Below, one piece after another: positions 1-12,300 of a DNA stretch of 64,000 nt. A program made the translations under genes and the position numbers. The notes below the pieces were generated by a model. That model was not told where the DNA came from and did not search any database. It saw nothing but the letters and a program-made list of their open reading frames with translations. This DNA comes from Prosapia bicincta (taxonomy: Eukaryota > Arthropoda > Insecta > Hemiptera > Cercopidae), in assembly GCA_036971475.1 (NCBI GenBank), contig JBAIZL010000006.1, positions 139,900,231 to 139,964,230 of the forward strand, read 5' to 3'. Within the stretch, counting starts at the first letter, position 1. Every line of letters starts with the position of its first letter.

Positions 1-3000
1 ACTTGACAAACTTTTTAAAAGATAGAGGCAGTGTATTCAACTGCAGGATTAAAAGGAATAATTGACAAACTTTTAACAAGGTAGATGTAGTATATTCAAC
101 GGCAAGATAAGAGCGGATTCTTGGCAAACGGTTTGAAAGACAGAGGAGGAGTATTCAACTGTACGATAGGAAGGAATACTTGGCAACATTTTCAAAAGAT
201 AGCGGCAGTGTATTGAACTGCAGTATAGGAAGGAATACTTGAAAAATGTAGAAAAGGTAGAGGCAGTGTATTCATTTGCAGAATATAAAGGAATACTTGA
301 CAAAGTTTGAAAACATTAGAGGCAGTGTATTCAACTGCAGGATAGGAAGGAATACGTATCAGAATTAGAAAAATTTAGAAGCAGTGTATTACACTGCAGG
401 AAAGAAGGAATACTTGACAAATGTTTAGAAAGATAGCGGCAGTGTATACTACTGCAGGATAAGAAGGAATACTTGTCACAATTTAAAAATGCTAGAGACA
501 GTGTATTTAACTGCAGGATATGTAGGTATACTTACCAAAGTTTAAAAAGATAGAGACAGCGTATTCAACTGCACGATAAGAAGGAATCCTTGACATAATT
601 TTAAAAAGATAGAGGCAGTGTATTCAACTGCATGATCAGAAGGAATACTTGACAAACGTTTTGAAAGATAGGGGCTGAGTTTTCAAATGTAGGATAGGAA
701 GGAATACTTGACAAACATTTTAAAAGATAGGGGCAGTGTATTCAACTGCAGGATTAAAAGGAATACTAGACAAAATATTGAAAAGAAAGAGGCAGTGTAT
801 ACGACTGCAGGATAATAAGAAATACTTGACAATATTTTAAAAAGATAGAGGCAGTGTATTTAACTGCAGGATTAGAAGGAATATCTGACAGAATGTTTAC
901 AAGATAGAGGCAGTGTATTCAACTACAGGATAAGAAAAATTACTTCACAAACGTTTTGAAAGATAGAGGCTGTGTTTGAAACTGTAGGATAGGAAGAAAT
1001 ATTTGACAAACTTTTTAAAAGATAAAGGAAGTGTATTTAACTTCAGGATTAAGAGGACAAAATATTGAAAAGAAAGAGGCAGTGTATACGACTGCAGGAT
1101 AAGAAGGATACTTGACAAATTGTTAAAAAGATAGAGGCTGTGTATTCAAGAACGAATTTTTGACAAACTTTATAAAAGATAGAGTAGGTGTATTCAACTG
1201 CAGGATAGGAAGAAATTAGTGGCAGGGTGTTTAAAAGATAGCGCCAGTGTATTCAATTGCACGATAAGAAGGAATACTTGACAAAATTTCAAAAAGATAG
1301 AGACAGTGCATTCAACTGCAGGATTAAAAGGAATACTTGACCGAATTTTAAAAAGACATAGGCAGTGCATTCAACTGCAGGATAGGAAGAAATACTTGAC
1401 AGATTTTTTAAAAGATGGCATTAGTATATTCAATTGCACGATATGAAGGATACAAAATTTTGAAAATATAGAGGCAGTGTATTGAACTGCAGTATAGGAA
1501 GGAATACTTGACGATATTTTAAAAAGCTAGAGGCTGTGTTTTTAACTTTAGGATAGGAAGGAATACTTGACAAACTTTTTAAAAGATAGAGGCAGTGTAT
1601 TCAACTGCAGGATTGAAAGGAATACTTGACAACATATTGAAAAGATAGAGGCAGTTTATACGACTGCAGGATATTAAGGAATACTTGACAAAATTTTAAA
1701 AAAATAGAGGCAGTGTATACAACTGCAGGATAGGAAGGAATACATGACAAACGTTTTAAAAGATAGAGGCAGTTTATTCAACTGCAGGATTGAGAGGAAT
1801 ACTTGACAACATATTGAAAAGATAGAGGCAGTGTATACGACTGCAGGATATTAAGGAATACTTCACAATATTTTAAAGAAATAGAGGCAGTTTATTCAAC
1901 TGCAGGATTAGAAGGAATATTTGACAGAATTTGAAAAAGATAGATGCAGTGTATTTAACTGCAGGAGAAGAAGGCATACTTGAAAATTTTGAAAAAGATA
2001 GAGGCAGTGTATTCATTTGTAGAATAAGAAGGAATACTTGACAAAATTTGAAAAAAGTTAGAAGCAGTGTATTACACTGCAGGAAAGAAGGTATACTTGA
2101 AAAACTTTCTTAAAGACAGAGGAGGTGTATTCAACTGCAGGATAAAAAGAAATACTTGACAAATGTTAAAAAGATAGAGGCAGTATATTCAACTGCAGGA
2201 TAAAAACGAATACATGATAATATTTGAAAAAAGATAGAGGCAGTGTATTCATTTATAGAATAAGAAGGAATACTTGACAAAATTAGAAAACGTTAGAAGC
2301 AGTGTACTACACTGCAGGAAAGAAGGAATACTTGACAAACTTTTAAAAAACTAGAGGCAGTGTATTCAAGTGCAGGGTATAAAGGTATACTTACCAAAGT
2401 TTAAAAACATAGAGACAGCGTATTCAACTGCACGATAACACGGAATTTTTGACATAATTTTAAAAATATAGAGGCAGTGCATTCAACTGCAGGATTAGAA
2501 GGAATACTTGACCGAATTTTTACAATTTAGAGGCAGTGTTTTCAACTGCAGGATAAGAAGGAATACTTGACAAACTTTAAAAAGATAGAGATAATATATT
2601 CAACTGCTGGATACGAAAGTATACTTGACAAACTTTAAAAAGATAGACGCAGTATATTCAACTGTAGGATAAGAGGGTATAAATTACAAAATTTGAAAAG
2701 TTGGAAGCAGTGTATTCAACTGTAGGATAAGAAGGAATTCTTGAAACAAAGGATTCTATAAAGATAGACGCAGTGTATTGAACGGCAGATAAAGAAGGAA
2801 TACTTAACAGACGTTTTGAAAGAGATAGGCTCTGTTTTCAACTGTAGGATAGGTAGGAATATTTGAAAAAACCTTTTAAAAGATAGAGGCAGTATATTCA
2901 ACTGCAAGGTTAAAAGGAATACTAGACAAATTAATGAAAATATAGAGGTAGTGTACACAACTGCAGGATAATAAGGAATCCTTGACAAAATGTTAAAACG

Positions 3001-5833
3001 ATAGAGGCAGTGTATTCAACTGCAAGATAAAAAGGAATACATGACAAAATTTGAAAAATATAGAGGCAGTGTATTTAACTGCAGGAGAAGAAGGCATACT
3101 AGCAAAATTTGAAAAAGATAGAGGCAGTGTATTCATTTGTAGAATAAGAAGGAATACTTGACAAAATTTGAAAAAGATATAAGCAATGTATTACACTGCA
3201 GGAATAAGAGGAACCTTTTGAAAGACAGAGGAGGTGTATTGAACTGCAGGATAGGAAAGAATACTTGAAAGAATTTGAAAAAGATAGAGGCAGTTTAATT
3301 AACTACAGGATAAAAAGGAATACTTGACAAAATATTGAAAAGATAGAGGGAGTGTATACGACTGCAGGATAAAAAAAAAATACTTGACAAACTTTTAAAA
3401 TAATAGAGACAGTGTATACAACTGCAGGATAAGAAGGAATACTTGACAAAATGTTAAAAAGATAGAGGCAGTGTATTCAAGAACGAATTCTTGAAAAACG
3501 TTATGAAAGACAGAGTAGGTGTATTCAACTGCAGGATAGGAAGAAATTCGTGGCAAAATGTTTAAAAGATAGCGCTAGTGTATTCAATTGCACGATAAGA
3601 AGGAATACTTGAAACAATTTTAAAAAACTAGAGGCAGGGTATCAAGTGCATGATATGAAGGTATACTTACCAAGTTTAAAAAGATAGACAGCGTTTTCAA
3701 CTGCACGATAAGAAGGAATCCTTGACATAATTTTAAAAAGATAGAGGCAGTGTATTCAACTGCAGGATAAGAAGGAATACCTGACAAAATTTTAAAAAGA
3801 TAGAGGCAGTGTATTCAAGAGCAAGATAAGTAGGAATGCTTGAAAAAATTTTATAAAGATAGAGGCAGTTATTCAAAAGCAGGTAAAGAAGGAATTTTTA
3901 ACAAACGTTTTGAAAGAGAGAGGCTCTGTTTTCAACTGTAGAATAGGTAGGAATATTTGAAAAAAAATACTTTTTAAAACATAGACGCAGTGTATTCAAC
4001 TGCAGGGTTAAAAGGAATACACGACAAAATGTTAAAAGGATAGAAGCAGTGTATTCAACTGCAAGATAAAAAGGAATACATGACAAAATTTGAAAAAGTT
4101 AGAAGCAGTGTATTACACTGCAGGAAAGATGAATAGTTGAAAAACTTAAAAAAATATAGAGGCAGTGTATACAACTGCAGGATAAGAAGTAATGCTTGAC
4201 ACAATTTACAAATGCTAGAGACAGTGTATTTAACTGCAGGATATGTAGGTATACTTACCAAAGTTTAAAAAGATAGAGGTAGTGTATTCAACTGCACGTT
4301 AAGAAAGAATCCTTGACATAATTTTAAAAAGATAGAGGCAGTGTATCCAACTGCACGATTTGAAGGAATATTTGACAGAATGTTTACAAGATAGAGGCAA
4401 TGTATTCAACTGCAGGATAAGAAGGAATACTTGACAAACATTTTGAAGGATAGAGGCAGTGTATTCAACTGTAGGATAGGAAGGAATACTTGACAGACTT
4501 TTAGCAAGGTAGAGGTAGTGTATTCAACTGCAAAATAAGAGACAATTCTTGACAAACGTTTTGAGAGACAGAGGAGGTGTATTCAACTGCAGGATAAAAA
4601 GAAATACTTGATAATATTGAAAAGATAGAGGCAGTGTATACGATTGCAGAATAATAAGGAATACATGACAATATTTTTAAAAGACAAAAGGCAGTGTATT
4701 CAACTGCAGGATAAGAAAGAATACTTGACAAAAATTTTAAAAGATAGCATTAGTGTATTCAATTGCACGATAAGAAGGATACTTGACAAAATTTCAAAAA
4801 AAAAAAGAGGCAGTGTATTGAACTGCAGTATAGGAAGGAATACTTGAAAAATGTAGAAAAGGTAGAGGCAGTGTATTCATTTGCAGAATATAAAGGAATA
4901 CTTGACAAACTTTGAAAACATTAGAGGCAGTGTATTCAACTGCAGGATAGGAAGGACTACGTATCAGAATTAGAAAAAGTTAGAAGCAGTGCATTTAACT
5001 GCAGGATAAGAAGGAATCCTTGACAACATTTTAAAAAGATAGAGGCAGTGTATTCAACTGTAGGTTAAGAAGGTACACTTGACAAAATTTTAAAAAGATA
5101 CAGGCAGTGTATTTAGCTGCAGGATAATAAGGAATGGTAGACTATATTTAAAAAAAGAGAGACATTGTATTCAACTGCGGAATAAGAGGGAATACTTGAC
5201 TAAATTTCAAAAGAGAAAGAATAACTGTAGGATAAAGCAATACTAGGCATATTTTCAAAACTCTAGATTCAACAGATATATGCAGTCTATTCATCTGTAA
5301 GATTAGAAGCAATACTTTACTTAATTTCATAATGCTAGAGGTATTGTATTTTATTGTAGCATAAAAGGAATATATGACATATTTCACAAAGATAGATGCA
5401 GTGTATTCAACTACAGGAAAAGAAGGAATATTTCACAAAATTTTAAAACGTTAGAGGCAGTGTATTGAGATGCAGGATTGGAAGGAATACTTGACAAAAT
5501 TTCAAAATGACAGAGGAAGTGTATTCACCTGCAGCATAAGAAGATATACTTGATTGAATTTCAAAAAAGACAGAGGCCAAGTGTATTCTCCTTTATAATA
5601 GGAAGGAATACTTGACTAAATTTCAAAAAAATAGAGGCAGTGCATTCAACTGCAGGATAAAAAGGTATAGTTGCATAAATTTCAAAAAGAACGAGGCAGT
5701 GTATTCACCTGCAGGATAAGTAGCTATACTTGCCTAAATTTCAAAAAAGATAGTGACTGTATATTCAACTGTAGGATAAAAGGTATACTCGAATAAATTT
5801 CTTTTGGCGTGCAGTCGTTCAACTGCAGTAAAC
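1..5833. repeat. 59-bp satellite array, about 98 copies, open at the left window edge
   Basis: Monomers recur every 59 bp (the ttcaac core falls at 36, 95 and 154). Each copy carries a core of the form GCAGTGTATTCAACTGC, whose ends GCAGT/ACTGC form a 5-bp inverted repeat around a 7-nt loop, usually followed by CTGCAGGAT. A second conserved block reads GAATACTTGACAAA, followed by an A/T run and AGATAGAG. Copies differ by many point changes and small indels, so the array is old and only moderately homogenised. From about 5,100 to the right edge the monomers become clearly more diverged (ACTAAATTTCAAAAA variants). Minus-strand ORFs of 60-90 codons inside it are translations of the repeat and are not called as genes. 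Confidence 0.95.
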
Positions 5834-6808
5834 TAGCTCCGTGGGATTGCAGAACCAGACCTTATAACGTCGATGTAACTACTCTCCATTTATGTATGAT
5901 CTGAAAACTTTCCCGTTTTATTCAAGCTTAAAAACGCGCGAATAAGATCTGTTATTCTTCAACGTAACGCAATCTCCATTCCAAAGTATCCATTTAAATC
6001 GTTCCAATGTTTTATTGAGGAAGACTAATATATACTTTCAGTCACCAAATTCCTCTACAGCCAAGGGTGGGCGTTGGCTAGTAAGTTATTTATAGATGTA
6101 TAAAGCAACAAAAGTCTTTCACAAATACAGTATTTATATCCTGTAGTTTTACCTTTACTGGGTCTAGACGAATTGCGGTAGGGGTAGAATTAGGAAACAG
6201 ATTTTCTCAAGTAAACTGAACTTGATTGACCTACAACTTTAATTGCAATAGTGCTGACCACAGTTTCAGAAGCAACTTTCGTGACGTCCGCCGTCGCGTA
6301 TATGTAGACATGTATTAATCGAACGCGTTGCGATTGATCACAATTGCGTTTGACAGGTTGGTAACGGTGCAAAAACGCATCATAACTAATGAATTACAGG
6401 GGTTGCGACATGTTGACACCGACAGTATGAAGGATTTGCGGTAGAAATCTAGAACTCTGGCCACCTATGAATTGTTCCAATTGTCATAAAGAAAAACAAT
6501 TCAACCTATAAATTTAATTTTGTAATTCATTAGATTCGAATTTTAAACCAGACCGCGGTATTTGCTGCAAATGAAATGGTCAGATAATTTCCATCTCAAT
6601 GGACATAAATGGTACGACTTTAAAAGTGTCGTAAACATACTATTACCATTACTAAAGCTCTGAGGGACCTTATCGGTGTAGAGCACTTAGTTGCTGCCTT
6701 TGTATTCTCTTCCCATCCCTACCACAGGACTAGCTTAGTGGCTATATACCTCTTTGCAGAAAACATGCATATGTCGTAAACATACAAAACAAAAGATTAT
6801 CCGACTGT
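5834..6808. other. Unique AT-rich spacer, no gene recognised
   Basis: Low-copy sequence between the 59-bp satellite and the hAT-like element. The longest reading frame is about 60 codons on the minus strand and resembles nothing I recognise. There is no tandem structure. A somewhat more GC-rich patch at about 6,170-6,400 has no identifiable feature. Confidence 0.6.
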
Positions 6809-6816
6809 TATAATAA

Positions 6817-7564
6817 TGGGGATGGACCGATTACTAAATTTACGATACTAAAACTTTTTTCCGATTCTCTTGTCGATTCGCGATTATTTAAAGTTATATG
6901 TGCCCACATGATATCCTCTAATAAAGAATTTAGTTAACATTTTGGTTATTTTTAAAAGGTGAACTCTTTTAAAAGTTCTGTTTTAATGTAATTGGCTACA
7001 CAAAACGTTCAACCTTCATTTATAAGTAGGAATGTCTAAAAGCATATCGCATAAAAGTAATAATTTATTTAAAATTACAAATATGAACTTCAGTGCACAT
7101 AACTTCATTAATGGCCATTTCAGTTTGTATAACTGGCGAAATTGACATGACTCTTTTCCTGTTTTGTTTTAACATCTATGAAGCCAGAGACGTGGAAGGA
7201 GGGAGAGAAAGAGTCCGCCCGAGTAAGAGTGAGACTGAGAGCGAGATGAACGGTGACAAACGGACCAGAAATGTTTCCAATCATCCTTGTGATTGCGTCA
7301 TGAATAATAATGATATTTTCGTAACCTCAAATCGGTATTTGTTTTAATCGTTTAATTCGTTCAAAACAAACAAATACATAAATAAGACATAGTTGATATT
7401 TAATTATGTTGCCAATAAATTAAATTGCACACGTATATTAACAATTAAAAGAACAAGAATCAGAATCGGCACTTTAATCAACGGAGAATCGAGTATCGAC
7501 GATTCCACGATACCATTAGAATCGACGATTCCTGGAATTGAGAATAGGAATCTGTCCATCCGTA
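6817..7564. mobile_element. hAT-like non-autonomous DNA transposon (MITE), 748 bp with 8-bp target duplication
   Basis: The left end reads TGGGGATGGACCGATT and the right end, reverse-complemented, reads TACGGATGGACAGATT (13 of 16 identical). Both ends are directly flanked by the same octamer TATAATAA (6,809-6,816 and 7,565-7,572), which fits the 8-bp target site duplication of the hAT superfamily. Inside the ends are repeated CGATTC/GAATCG-type motifs in opposite orientation (about 6,860-6,900 and 7,450-7,540), like the subterminal repeats of hAT elements. No hAT transposase motif is visible. The only ORF (84 codons, plus strand) looks non-coding, so the element is taken to be non-autonomous. 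hAT elements insert by a transposase supplied in trans; that part is family knowledge, not seen here. Confidence 0.72.
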
Positions 7565-7717
7565 TATAATAATAAAGTGAATCTCACCTTTGTTTTGTAA
7601 TAATAAATAGGCCTAATAAGGACTGTGACGAATAACATAATACAAATATACATATAAATATACACAAAATATGCACTAGCACACACTTCTCACAATACAA
7701 CTTTTATTCAGAACATA

Positions 7718-8837
7718 CAGTAGGGTCTCGAAGTTCCGAGTACACATTTTGCAAGTTTCCGTTAAATTTGAGTCGGACTTCGAGTCGGCTAAGCCACGGA
7801 ATGAATCAGCTAAACCCCCGGCGTTTAAAATTATTTTCACGTCAGCATTGCAGGTTTATATAAGATCCGAAGAGCTGATTGGATGGATAGAGATAGAACT
7901 ATTCAGAGTGTTTGAGCCTGAAACTGAAAAGTTTTTAAAAGTAAAGATTTTGCCTCGGGAAGCTATTTTAGGCCTACTGTTATGCATCGTCGCACCCCGA
8001 TGAAGATCAAGTGTGCTCTGATGATATCCGTTCTTTATATCTTCCCGCAAATGTTACGAGCCTAATCCAACCAATGGATCAGGGTGTTCTGGAATGTAAG
8101 AGAAAAGAATACCCACGTTATCTTTTACAATCTCTCTTGGAAGCGCTGGAGTGGAAGAAGCATAGTAGGCTTTCTAAAAAAAATACATTCAAGAGAGTTG
8201 TGTACTGGATAACCGATTCATGGAACAAAATAGAAAAAAAGACTTCAAGTAAGTCGTGGAGTAAAATCCTGAGCCATAAGGAAACTGCTGACTGTGTTAT
8301 TGACTCGCAAGAAGTAACAGATTTGACATTAATCAAGAAACTTCCAGGCTGTTGAAAATCCGATGTGGACAGTTTGAGATAACAGATGTTACGATGATTA
8401 AAATGGTACAAAAAACTACTGAAGGCAGTGGTAACGAGAATGAAGATGAAGGTTCGACCGAGACAGTACAAGAAGGGAAAATTAGTCACTGTGAAGAAAC
8501 GACCGCCTTAGAAACTTATATTGAACAACAGACAGACACCACGCTAACAAATATATTTCTGCTAAGACGTCTATGCGACACCGCTGCATGAAAACGATCT
8601 GATAGCAGACGCAAAAGACACTTCACGACTTTATCAAAAAAAAATGTAACAACCGTGATGAGCAATTTATACCAAAGCAACATTAATTTATGTAAGTACT
8701 GTAACCAATAACATTCTGGGTTCATTATAAATCCGGTTTTTTTCTAACGTACAGGAACTTATTTCCGTGTAATCCGAATTGTCGGTAATCCAAGGGGGTC
8801 TCGGTCTCATCTATCTCGAACTATCGAGACCCTACTA
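7718..8837 (+). mobile_element. pogo/Tigger-like DNA transposon, internally deleted, 1.1 kb
   Basis: The left terminus CAGTAGGGTCTCGA, preceded by TA, is matched at the right by an inverted copy (TAGTAGGGTCTCGA when reverse-complemented), and similarity continues for about 23 bp with one small offset. The CAGT start, TA target and the transposase remnant inside all fit the pogo/Tigger branch of Tc1/mariner elements. Autonomous members are usually well over 2 kb, whereas this copy is about 1.1 kb and lacks the DNA-binding half and the first part of the catalytic domain. The last base of the right TIR and its TA flank appear mutated. The element is inactive. Confidence 0.75.
7890..8591 (+). pseudogene. 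Tigger/jerky-like transposase, C-terminal remnant with frameshifts
   Basis: Three pieces in two frames line up with the C-terminal half of pogo/Tigger (DDE, CENP-B/jerky-like) transposases. The first piece, to about 7,970, ends in a ETEKFLKVK..LPREAIL stretch. After a frame change, the second piece (to 8,355) contains SSHPDEDQ and then LPANVTSLIQPMDQGV, the family's hallmark after the second catalytic aspartate. A further shift near 8,345 opens an acidic linker and the C-terminal helix (TALETYIEQQ...LLRRLCD). The LLLDNA-type motif carrying the second catalytic Asp is scrambled by the first frameshift. The helix-turn-helix DNA-binding domains and first Asp are absent. In an intact element this protein would bind the TIRs and cut and paste the element. 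The assignment is confident; function is lost. Confidence 0.82.
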
Positions 8838-9062
8838 AGCTTTCGACAGCCATGTTGAGTTACTACTGTATCTCAGTGATGTACAAAATATGTAACTTAG
8901 TCAATGGAAACATATTTGATGAATGCATGTTCTGATTAAAAAGTTGTATTTTATGCTAGTCTATATTTAGTCTCACAAGATGAGCTATAACTTATAAAAA
9001 TAACTAGAAGCAGAACTAGAAGCATTGTATTGTTAGTGTCTCGACATGCAACCAAAGTACAC

Positions 9063-9225
9063 AAACACAACATGCCCTACTCACCAACAATACCAGTGGT
9101 CAATCTTACACATGAATGACTTACCTGCAACAGAAATACAAAAACACAACATGCCCTACTCACCAACAATAACAGTGGTCAATCTTACACATGAATGACT
9201 TACCTGCAACAGAAATACAAAAACA
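9063..9225. repeat. Two-copy direct repeat, 79-bp unit
   Basis: The block beginning AAACACAACATGCCC is repeated after 79 bp with almost no differences (one base change in the middle, ACC to AAC). It lies just left of the 138-bp satellite but shares no obvious sequence with it. It looks like a recent simple tandem duplication. Confidence 0.9.
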
Positions 9226-9344
9226 TTACAAAACTCTTACATTAAGTCTTAGTCATCTAAAACAGAATATATTTTACGTTTTATTTTTTTATTAATATAA
9301 AGGTTCTAATGATACACAAAGAATGAAAGCGATTAAAAGTAGGT

Positions 9345-12300
9345 ATGCAATGAAGGATTTGCTCTGACGGAAAGCCAAGAAAAGTGCACTGAAAGACCTA
9401 CCCTGAGAGGAATGACGAGAAAAGTAGGCCTGAGGTGAAGAACCTACCCTAATAGGCAAACAGAGAAAGTAAAATGTCACTAAATGCTTTGACATGACAT
9501 GATAACGCATAAAGATAAGAATGGGTTAAGGGGGCTTGCCCTGAGAGGAATGAAGAGAAAGGTAGGCCTGAGGTGAAGAACCTACCCTAATAGGCAAACA
9601 GAGAAAGTAAAATGTCACTAAATGCTTTGACATGACATGATAACGCATAAAGATAAGTATGGGTTAAGGGGGCTTGCCCTGAGAGGAATGAAGAGAAAGG
9701 TAGGCCTGAGGTGAAGAACCTACCCTAATAGGCAAACAGAGAAAGTAGGACTGCACTAAATGTTTTGACCTGACACGATATCGCATAAAGATAAGTATGG
9801 GTTAAGGTGGCTTGCCCTGAGAGGAATGAAGAGAAAGGTAGGCCTGAGGTGAAGAACCTACAGTAATAGCAAACAGAGAAAGTAAAATGTCACTAAATGC
9901 TTTGACATGACATGATATCGCATAAAGATAAGTATGGGTTAAGGGGGCCTGCCCTAAGAGGAATGAAGAGAAAGGTAGGCCTGAGGTGAAGAACCTACCC
10001 TAATAGGAAAACAGAGAAAGTAGGACAGCACTAAATGCTTTGACATGACATGATATCCCATAAAGATAAATATGAGTTAAGGGGCTTGCATTAGAAATGA
10101 AGATAAAGGTAGGCCTGAGGTGAGAAACCTACCCTAATAGGCAAACAGAGAAAGTAGGACTGCACTAAATGCTTTAACATGACACGATATCGCATAAAGA
10201 TAAGTATGGGTTAAGGGGGCTTGCCCTGAGAGGAATGAAGAGAAAGGTAGGCCTTAGGTGAAGAACCTACCCTAATAGGAAAACAGAGAAAGTAGGACTG
10301 CACTAAATGCTTTGACCTGGCACGATATCGCATAAAGATAAGTATGGGTTAAGAGGGCCTGCCCTGAGAGGAATGAAGAGAAAGGTAGGCCTGAGGTGAA
10401 GAACCTACCCTAATAGGAAAACAGAGAAAGTAGGACTGCACTAAATGCTTTGACCTGACACGATATCGCATAAAGATAAGTATGGGTTAAGGGGGCTTGC
10501 CCTGAGAGGAATGAAGAGAAAGGTAGGCCTGAGGTGAAGAACATACCCTAATAGGAAAACAGAGAAAGTAGGACTGCACTAAATGCATTGACCTGACACG
10601 ATATCGCATAAAGATAAGTATGGATTAAGGGGGCTTGCCCAAGAAATGAAGATAAAGGTAGGCCTGAGGTGATTAACCTACCCTAATAGGAAAACAGAGA
10701 AAGTAGAACTGCACTAAATGCTTTGACCTGACACGATATCGCATAAAGATAAGTATGGGTTAAGGGGGCTTGCCCTGAGAGGAATGATGAGAAAGGTAGG
10801 CCTGAGGTGAGGAACCTACCCTAATAGCAAAACAGAGAAAGTAGGATTGCACTAAATGCTTTGACCTGACACGATATAGCATAAAGATAAGTATGGGTTA
10901 AGGGGGCTTTCCCTCAGAGGAATGATCAGAAAGACAGGCCTGAGGTGAAGAACCTACCCTAATAGGCAAACAGAGAAAGTAAAATGTCACTAAATGCTTT
11001 AACATGCCACGATATCGTATAAAGATAAGTATGGGTTAAGGGGGATTGCCCTGAGAGGAATGAAGAGAAAGGTAGGCCTGAGGTGAAGAACCTACAGTAA
11101 TAGCAAACAGAGAAAGTAAAATGTCACTAAATGCTTTGACATGACATGATATCCCATAAAGGTAAATATGGGTTAAGGGGCTTGCCCAAGAAATGACGAT
11201 AAAGGTAGGCCTGAGGTGAGAAACCTACCCTAATAGGCAAACAGAGAAAGTAGGACTGCACTAAATGCTTTAACATGACACGATATCGCATAAAGATAAG
11301 TATGGGTTAAGGGGGCTTGCCCTGAGAGGAATGAAGAGAAAGGTAGGCCTGAGGTGAAGAACCTACCCTAATAGGAAAACAGAGAAAGTAAAATGTCACT
11401 AAATGCTTTAACATGACACAATATCGCATAAAGATAAGTATGGGTTAAGGGGGCTTGCCCTGAGAGGAATGACGAGAAAAGTAGGCCTGAGGTGAAGAAC
11501 CTACCCTAATAGGCAAACAGAGAAAGTAAAATGTCACTAAATGCTTTAACATGACACAATATCGCATAAAGATAAGTAAGGGGTTAAGGGGGATTGCCCT
11601 GAGAGGAATGAAGAGAAAGATAGGCCTGAGGTGAAAAACCTACCCTAATAGGAAAACAGAGAAAGTAAAATATCACTAAATGCTTTGACATGACATGATA
11701 TCGCATAAAGATAAATATGGGTTAAGGGACTTGCCCAAGAAATGAAGATAAAGGTAGGCCTGAGGTGAGGAACCTACCCTAATAGGAAAACAGAGTAAGT
11801 AGGACTGCACTAAATGCCTTGACCTGACACGATATGGCATAAAGATAAGTATGGGTTAAGGGGGCTTTCCCTCAGAGGAATGAAGAGAAAGGTAGGCCTG
11901 AGGTGAAGAACCTACCCTAATAGGCAAACAGAGAAAGTAGGACTGCACTAAATGTTTTGACCTGACACAATATCGCATAAAGATAAGTATGGGTTAAGGG
12001 GGCTTGCCCTGAGAGGAATGACGAGAAAAGTAGGCCTGAGGTGAAGAACCTACCCTAATAGGGAAACAGAGAAAGTAAAATGTCACTAAATGCTTTAACA
12101 TGCCACGATATCGTATAAAGATAAGTATGGGTTAAGGGGGATTGCCCTGAGAGGAATGAAGAGAAAGGTAGGCCTGAGGTGAAGAACCTACAGTAATAGC
12201 AAACAGAGAAAGTAAAATGTCACTAAATGCTTTGACATGACATGATATCCCATAAAGATAAATATGGGTTAAGGGGCTTGCCCAAGAAATGACGATAAAG

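Noticed and set aside
6060..6720. CAAGGGTGGGCG at about 6,062 and CCCATCCCTACC at about 6,712 as ends of a second hAT element
   Set aside because: The two ends match poorly and no 8-bp target duplication was found.
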